DNA of 64,000 nucleotides, taken from positions 86,127,168 through 86,191,167 of the forward strand of contig OX235270.1 in assembly GCA_944472135.2 (NCBI GenBank), given 5' to 3'. Shown piece after piece: positions 57,838 to 64,000 of the stretch. The notes beneath the pieces were generated by a model, which was not told where the DNA came from, did not search any database, and saw nothing but the letters and a program-made list of their open reading frames with translations. Numbering within the stretch: the stretch's first letter is position 1; each line of letters begins with the position of its first letter. The stretch comes from Trichobilharzia regenti (Eukaryota; Platyhelminthes; Trematoda; Strigeidida; Schistosomatidae). A program made the translations under genes and the position numbers.

Positions 57838-58640
57838 AAATCGAAGACTTACAAGCGAAAACCGACAAACTGGTCGAAGAAGCAGCAAAGACAGGACTCC
57901 AAGTAAACATAGACAAGGCGGAGATGATGAAAATAACCAACCAACAACAACAACATAAAAAACAACATCCAGCGTCAATCACCATCAACGGGAGGGATTT
58001 GAAAGAGGTTACTTCATTCACTTATCTAGGGACCATTGTCTCAACTACAGGAGGAGCGGACGAGGATGTCAAATCGAGAGAGAATCGGGAAGGCGAGAAA
58101 CACATTCATCAACCTGAAATCAATCTGGGAATCTTCATCACTCAGCATCAACAACAAAATTCGGTCGGATTTTCAATACAAACGTCAAGTCAGTCAGTAC
58201 CTCTATACAGATCAGAAACTTGGCGGGCGGGTCACAAAGAATATTTCCAACAGCCTGTTGCAGACCTTCGTCAACAACTATCTTCGCTCTATACTGAAGA
58301 TCAGATGGCTGGGCCGGAAAGAATCACCAACAAGGAATTATGGGAACAAACAAAGCAAGAACCAATCGCCAACCAACAAATATGCAGGAGAAAGTGGAGA
58401 TGGATTGGACACTCGCTGAGGAGACCGCTGGGTGACATCGCACGTCAAGCCCTCGAGTGGAACCCGAAAGGGAAGCACGCGGCGTGTGGGACGTCGGTGC
58501 ACGGGTGACATGGAGGAGATCGTGTGAAGAGGAGTTGAAAGAGTATGGACTAAGATGGATGCAGGCGAAAAGCATAGCAGAAGACAGAAGCAAATGGAGA
58601 CGTGCAGTTGAAGCCCTATGTTCTACTAGGAACGCAAGGG
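57838..58640 (+). pseudogene. RTE C-terminal region, broken
   Basis: Pieces in changing frames: LQAKTDKLVEEAAKTGLQV, NINGRDLKEVTSFTYLGTIV-like text, IGKARNTFINLKSIWESSSL, SGSRVTKN-type cysteine-poor C-terminus, and RRKWRWIGHSLRRPLGD. These blocks are present, in fragments, in the other RTE 3' ends of the window. Confidence 0.85.
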
Positions 58641-58665
58641 AGAAATAATAATAATATAAAATTGT

Positions 58666-59690
58666 GTGATATATCTAATAAACAAACTAATAAGGAATTA
58701 CATATCACAGTGCCGAAGTTTTACACATATATTAATAGGAGCTTGTACGAGTAGTACAATTTTCCGTGAGCAGAGAGTGATAGCGCGGTCCCACCAATCC
58801 AGCTTCGGTAGGTTACTCAGTACTAGTCCAATTTGCATTTATTGACTAAATAACCAGTGTAGAATAAGCACTACAACCAACACCAACAGTTACAACAGAT
58901 ATACAAGCACAGGTAATTTTTTTCTGCACTATCATCTGTATATACGTGCATATAGAGTTAGTCATCCCATCTGGTCAACGCTGATGAGCTAAAAAGTTAC
59001 CTTAATGATCAGATGTTTATTTGTATTTGTTATCTACTCGTCGAGTAGTTAATAGTCCTGACGCGGAAAGAGGGAAATCAGAAGACCACCAGGTTTACGA
59101 TGATACTTGTATTTTCCAGACAAGGAAAATAAATGTCACACAAGAGTGTGAGTGAAATGGTACGTAGTATACGAAAACGTGGGAACAAGTATACAAAGCA
59201 AGAGGATATACGAAAATGACTAATACACATGAACCAATAAATAGACAGTCGTAACATGATTGGTTGTGATGTCATGTGACAACAAGGTCATACATGTTTG
59301 TTTAGTTAGTGGACAGACAAAAGCATATTGTCAGTTATAATGAAATATCAATCCATATACACATAGCAAAATATTATAGACTGTCAAAAACAAAACACAC
59401 ATCATGTGGATACATATCAGTATTGTTGTTGAATAGTTAGTTTTTCTCTGCTTGACTTCAATTTCCTACTAGTACAGGCTCCTTGAATTAACATTCAGTG
59501 GTCTCCTGGTTTTACTCCATCGGTGATGAATGGTGGTCCAGTTAGGCTTGTCACGTTGATGATTGAGAGATCATTTGACGACGTAATACGCATATTTTGG
59601 GGTCGAACATAATGAATCTGATTACCTACAGGCATAGTACTTCTCATTACTACTCACTCGTAGCATTGTAGTGTTTACACGTCAGCACAA
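58666..59690. other. No gene recognised
   Basis: AT-rich spacer. Confidence 0.45.
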
Positions 59691-59696
59691 TATCTT

Positions 59697-59800
59697 CCCA
59701 GCGACACAGTGGTTGGGACTCTCACCGACCATGCACATGGTCCAAGGTTCGAACCCCCGCCGACGCACACCTGATATCTATGGTCGGCCTGCAAAATTTG
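59697..59800 (+). mobile_element. tRNA-derived SINE head
   Basis: gacacagtggttgggactc (A box) and caaggttcgaacccccgc (B box) are followed by cacacctgatatctatggtc ggcctg. The same ~95-bp unit is at 63,535-63,634. Its 3' continuation (caaaatttgggctaccgat) differs from the other copy. Confidence 0.8.
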
Positions 59801-59867
59801 GGCTACCGATATCCATGCTGAAAATTCCATACTTGTACCAAAAATACAATGTGGAATCAAGCTGTAA

Positions 59868-59918
59868 ATCAAAAAATATAAAAATATAAAAAATGTAAAA
59901 ATATAAAAAATGTTATGG
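59868..59918. repeat. A/T-rich tandem repeat, aaatataaa-type
   Basis: Repeated aaaatataaaaa(tg) units, possibly the expanded 3' tail of the SINE at 59.7 kb. Confidence 0.7.
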
Positions 59919-60755
59919 ACTAGGTATCCCACTCATTCTTTCTACCTCAAACCCATCTCCTGGAATAATGCTAACAAAATGTCCAAAAACAATGCTCATT
60001 TTGTATGTGGACAAAGAGAGGTCTCTCTCTTTCTCTAGCACAGCCACGGACTGACGAGATATGCAAGCTGACTGCTCAGTTCAAGCAAGTACTACACTCT
60101 GAATACATTGAAGTGAGGTCAGCAAAGAAGCTCGTAAAGTGCAGAATTCAATTAGCAGGAAAGCAACATACTGCTCTTCCATTTGTTGGCATTTAACCTA
60201 CACCCACATCTTGTTAATGGATGACAAAACTAACGTTAATCGTTCAAAGTACTCTCAATTGACCTGTTCAACAGTATTGATGTAGGTGTGTTGTCTGAGT
60301 TGTCCACAAACATAAACTGATTGTCGAAAGATTGCCAGACTAATTTCCATTTCCTCATATGAATGCAAGTACACAACTAGGGACATCAATTTAATTGAGG
60401 GAATGTACAAATCGGCGACAAAGAACACCGAAAATATCAGGGAATTCCTACAAGTCATTGACGTCGGGTCTCCGAGACTCTGAAGACTTATAACGTAGTT
60501 AGTTGTACACAAACGGCGACTTATCAGTTGACAAGTAAGGGAATACTTAATACATGCGTCTTGTTTATCACTTGAATGCTGTTTTGAATACTATCATAAT
60601 CCTTTAGTGGAACCGATGTGAGACAAATCCGAAAGATCAATTAATTCGCAACAGTGATTGCATGTTGTGAATATATTTGGGAAGACATTCAGTGTCATCT
60701 GGTTCGGTGGATATACTACACAATTATAGCAGAAAAGAGTTGGATGACATTCTGT
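59919..60755. other. No gene recognised
   Basis: Contains a 63-codon plus frame at 60,005-60,196 without family resemblance. Confidence 0.4.
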
Positions 60756-61369
60756 TCTGTGTCTGATGATGTTACATATCTTTGCAATTTCTTTCGCTCA
60801 TGACTTATCTTTGCTGAATTCAGCCTCTCCTGGGCGAAGTCTTCCATCAAAGGCACCTTCTAATCTCAATAGGTTAATGATATCGCTTAGCATTTTGCTT
60901 GAAGGAAATAGGAGCATGATATCATGCGAGTTCTTCTGTAGACTGAAGTCACCGTTCTTTGCCAGTTTCACAACGTAGTCTTTCTCCCAATAGCCGGGCG
61001 CCTACCTTCCCCTGCTCCCACAGCTCATGGCGTGATTAGATCCACTGAGATGAAATACCTTGTCCGTATTCCTTGCTTCCGGCGGCACTCTATCTGATTC
61101 CGCTACTTTCCCGTGCGTCAGTTACTGAGTGGCATTGAAGACTGCTGGTTTCGGCGGAGATTCGGTGTTCACTGTAGTTCTGTCTGTTGTTTGTACTTCT
61201 GTACAAGCTGTAGGTGGTGGTTAATTCGACAGTTCTTTCAAGTGGTCAGCTCAAACTTTCTGTGTTCAAACTCCTCGATAATTGGCCAGCCTTCGCTTTA
61301 TTTCACTGACTTCATGTGAGTTGATCCAGTCCTGGATAGCCATTTGATTATCTGACACATCAATGTAAG

Positions 61370-61525
61370 TGTAGAACTTGAACACTGTAGTAGAATGTAA
61401 TTCCATATTAAATAAGTTTGTATTGCGGAACCGGGCGACTAAATTAATAAGACTAAGAGCAATAAATTGTGCTCGAAACGTCATCCAGTTATTAATACTG
61501 TATCACTGTGATAATTAAAACAAGC
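61370..61525 (+). repeat. Dispersed stem-box repeat inside the old RTE
   Basis: gagcaataaattgtgctcgaaacgtcatccag (61,454-61,485) is the best-preserved stem box, followed by gttattaatactgtatcac. The gtagtagaatgtaattccat segment lies on its left here, in inverted arrangement compared with 14.4 and 45.1 kb. Confidence 0.7.
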
Positions 61526-62139
61526 TTATCTAATATCTGACACAGTGTTGTAAGTCCTAGACACCTGTAGTTCATTCTACTCCAGTTTTTAGTGTAACGT
61601 AAAATTGCCTTTTCTCTTTTCCTAACTCTTTCGCTCATCGTGAGGTAGATCAAACTCGGATTCTCTCTTTTCCTCACCGATGTCCTGATTCATCTCCTAA
61701 CTCAATATCCTCCTCTTCTTTATCAGCTTCCATGTTTCTGTAGTCGTACCCACTGTCATTACTTAAGATATCTCTATGTACAGGTTTCATTTCACGTCGC
61801 TTTCGGAGAGTTTTAGTGTTCTTCTTCACGAGTTTTCGCGTTAATTTTGTCTAATGCCTCCGACTTTGTTCTGATGACTGCCGTGAAGGTTTACTTTGTA
61901 TCTCCATCCGTTATTTTACGAGGGTTGATCTTGAATTGTTATCTGCTTCCAGCCCGTTTGAAAGCCTTCAAATTCGTCTTGAAATTTACTTGTATTAAGT
62001 GGGGATCTTAGCCTTCATCTGATAATCTTCGTGATCTGCTCTCCAACAGGCTTTGTCCCCACCTCTTCCAAAATGAGGTGAAGTCTATCTGACTTTTGGT
62101 GTGTCAGCCTAGTGGAACTCGTCTCTTTAAGGCTATAAT

Positions 62140-62180
62140 CATATGATCATTAGCAATCAATTGTGCTCGAAACGTGTAGT
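62140..62180 (+). repeat. Stem-box repeat, minimal copy
   Basis: catatgatcattagcaatca then attgtgctcgaaacgtg, interrupting the endonuclease part of the old RTE. Confidence 0.6.
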
Positions 62181-62454
62181 GTAGTTTTTATCCCTTTCTG
62201 TTTTCATGGTTGTGTTGGTGACTGGTCCTGACTTCATGAGAGCCTTCAACGGTGTTGATTAAGCCATAATAACCACACCCTCAGTTTTCTGGTGGTTATC
62301 GTATGGGTGGAAAGACGAGATCTGCTGACTGTCCAGCTTAAATCTCGAGCCTTATTTCTACTTCATCTACCTTCAGCTCTACACTATGTCTTCCCATTTG
62401 TCACTCAGACACACATTTCAGTTTATGCAGATCCACAACCTGACCTACTGATTT

Positions 62455-62590
62455 CTACTCATCTCCTAACACATTTTGCCTGACCCCAATATTACCCAAC
62501 ATTTTAACAGAGGAAATAGAAGGCAAACGTCTATTGTCGAATACAGCTAGTTCATTAAAGCCTTCTAATTTCAATAAATTCATCTCATAG
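62455..62590 (-). mobile_element. LINE C-terminal fragment, third copy of the 46/48 kb family
   Basis: The minus strand reads LLKLEGFNELAVFDNRRLPS, then ISSVKMLGNIGVRQNVLG, aligning with PLKLEDMKRLLVFD and VFDYRCPRSISSVK at 46 and 48 kb. Confidence 0.6.
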
Positions 62591-63534
62591 CTATAAAGAA
62601 GGACATAAAGAGCTGTACTTCAATCGATAGCCAGATGTCGTGTTTACACTGAAGTCTATGTAGTTTGGAAAATACCGAGTGAGCCTTTTGTATCGTCATC
62701 AACCATTCGAATCAAAACATTCTGTTTTCCCGACAGTCTTCGCCTTGAAGGGAAATTTCTGCTGACTCTAAACAGATGGCACTTTACTCTTCATAAATAA
62801 GTCAATCGCTTAGTCAGTGAAGTCTATTGGTGTCACGTTTATTTGTACATTTATCATGAAATTAAACTAAAATGGAGATGATGAGAATCCATAACAGGTC
62901 AACTATTAATCACCAAATTTAGATGACAAATCTCCGTAAAATTCTACCTGGCTTCTCCAGTTTGAGTGGGCTGTCTTGATTTATGCTACATACATTCTTG
63001 GTACTCTATTTGCCGCCAGACATAAACTTTACCTCTCGGTAGGTATAGTCATTTACCGACTTCAGATCAAGAAATATGATCAGAATTGGACGCCAATTAG
63101 CATGCCTGTCATTAAGAATCTGCTGGATAGCGAAGCTATAATCAATAAACCTGTGGAGTACGTATAAATATGGTTGTACACTTTTTTGTTAGATGTTGAA
63201 ATTAGAGACATTGTACATGACTCTCGTTCTAATCGACTCATTTTGGAATACAGATAACGTCCGAGTACAATCTAAAATACAGTGTACTGTTGGTCGCTTC
63301 GTCTTCTCACTGGTATTTACTGTCTACTTGCTTCATTCATAACCGTGTTGTACACTTTGAATTTTTGCAGAAACCTCTTGTCCTCATCCGAAGAGCATTC
63401 TACAACCGGTTCACAGCTTCTACTGGTAGACACGACTCCAGCAGTGAACGCTTCTGTGGATTATATTAATAATTTGTAACCATGGACTATAACTGTATAT
63501 TCAAGTAACCGTTTAATTAATATAACTCATTAAT
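62591..63534. other. No gene recognised
   Basis: AT-rich; no supported feature. Confidence 0.4.
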
Positions 63535-63634
63535 GTGAGTCGGTGGCACAGTGGTTAGGACGCTCGTCTACCATGCACATGGTCCGAAGTTCGATCCCCT
63601 GCGTACGCATACCTGATATCTATGGTCGGCCTGA
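63535..63634 (+). mobile_element. tRNA-derived SINE head fused to an RTE tail
   Basis: tggcacagtggttaggacgc is a perfect A box and gaagttcgatcccctgc a B box; tacctgatatctatggtcgg cctg follows as at 59.7 kb. It passes directly into RTE 3' sequence (gaggatatcaattccagaat) with no spacer. Confidence 0.85.
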
Positions 63635-64000
63635 CGAGGATATCAATTCCAGAATCGGAAAGCAAGACAAGCTTTCATTACTCCCAAATCTGTGTGGAGG
63701 TCAACAGCACTCAGCATCAAAAATAAGATCGGGATTTTCAACTCCAATGTAAAGTCAGTGCTACTATACGGATCAGAGACTTGGCGAGTCATAAAGAGCA
63801 TCTCCAACAAACTTCAGACCTTCATTAACAACTGTCCTCCCTCAATACTCAAGATCAGATTTCCGACCAGAAAAGATCAACAACAGGGATCTCTGGGAGC
63901 GAACCAACCATCGGGAACCGATTGTGAAACAAATAGTCAGGAAGAAATGGAGATGGATTGGCTGGTCATACTCTGAGGAAACGATCAAGTGACATCACTA
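63635..64000 (+). mobile_element. RTE-type LINE 3' end, cut by the window edge
   Basis: Nearly identical to 53,770-54,130; differences include one deletion of four bases near 63,907 (the 53.7-kb copy lacks ccatcggg-type bases) and a few substitutions. Continues beyond the window. Confidence 0.92.

Larger units (their letters stand above)
55400..58665 (+). mobile_element. RTE-type LINE, nearly full length, inactive
   Basis: Has a 5' UTR (gctagcaactccacccctgt, shared with the RTE at 34.1 kb), endonuclease, linker, reverse transcriptase, C-terminal region, short 3' UTR and an AATAATAATAT tail. Its base composition (near 48% GC by eye) stands out against the AT-rich flanks. This is the best template in the window for the other RTE fragments. 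Frameshifts in the reverse transcriptase and loss of the FADD box make it inactive. Confidence 0.93.
60760..62330 (-). mobile_element. RTE-type LINE, old remnant
   Basis: Read on the minus strand in broken frames: HPYDNHQKTEGVVIM and STPLKALMKSG (endonuclease), SLLESRSRRLSDEG, FKTNLKAFKRAGSR and FTAVIRTKSEALDKINAKT. Then TEVQTTDRTTVNTESPPKP and GYWEKDYVVKLAKNGDFSLQ, and LRLEGAFDGRLRPGEAEF. The order matches the 55.6-57.4 kb ORF. Two stem-box repeats (61.4 and 62.15 kb) interrupt it. Confidence 0.8.

Noticed and set aside
58980..59010. Hammerhead ribozyme core suggested by ctgatgag at 58,982
   Set aside because: No GAAA partner or stem II follows at a plausible distance.
1..64000. CRISPR arrays, operons, prophage or other prokaryotic systems
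   Set aside because: No regularly spaced repeats, no ribosome-binding-site gene clusters; spliced gene structure and retroelements show this is animal nuclear DNA.

Overview
The window reads as nuclear DNA of a schistosome-like flatworm (digenean, family Schistosomatidae or a close relative). The evidence is AT-rich, low-coding DNA; one spliced gene mixing kilobase introns with 31-38 bp introns; and a transposon set (RTE, CR1, another LINE family, BEL/Pao, Penelope-like) typical of schistosomes. The genus is an inference; no species marker was seen.

The left third (about 4.4-23.7 kb, minus strand) holds the only host gene I can recognise: a homologue of the radial-spoke head protein RSPH10B. 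Eight exons with matching splice sites and phases rebuild a start methionine, a chain of about ten MORN repeats and part of the alpha-helical region that follows them. The C-terminal exons were not found; they lie further left or outside the window. Its introns carry decayed retroelements: RTE 3' ends at 7.5, 8.2 and 20.0 kb, a LINE reverse-transcriptase piece at 20.9 kb, SINE-like units at 13.7 and 16.2 kb, and a 177-bp-arm palindrome at 16.8-17.1 kb. Left of the gene is a Penelope-like element (1.6-3.2 kb) with inverted terminal repeats.

The middle (25.9-41.9 kb) is a nest of transposons. It holds a CR1 copy that has lost its 3' end, BEL LTRs at 28.2 and 31.2 kb (the second with a 5-bp target duplication), an RTE fragment at 29.4 kb, and a BEL/Pao element at 32.1-39.0 kb bounded by the duplication ACATG. 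The 3' LTR of that element was split by a later RTE insertion. A second BEL family leaves an LTR plus internal tail at 40.6-41.1 kb. An unassigned protein-like stretch lies at 41.1-41.9 kb.

The right third (45-64 kb) has two diverged direct repeats of a LINE flanking another LINE fragment (45.7-48.6 kb), a gag-only BEL copy with an LTR flanked by internal sequence on both sides (49.1-53.0 kb), a GIY-YIG remnant (53.0 kb), and an almost full-length RTE element with an intact endonuclease ORF but broken reverse transcriptase (55.4-58.7 kb). Two tRNA-derived SINE heads (59.7, 63.5 kb), an old RTE remnant (60.8-62.3 kb) and a recent RTE 3' end running off the window follow.

I found no intact transposon and no bacterial features. 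The window is one long-intron axoneme gene next to a dead-transposon landscape, with several very similar pairs of segments about 10-12 kb apart that suggest recent copying.
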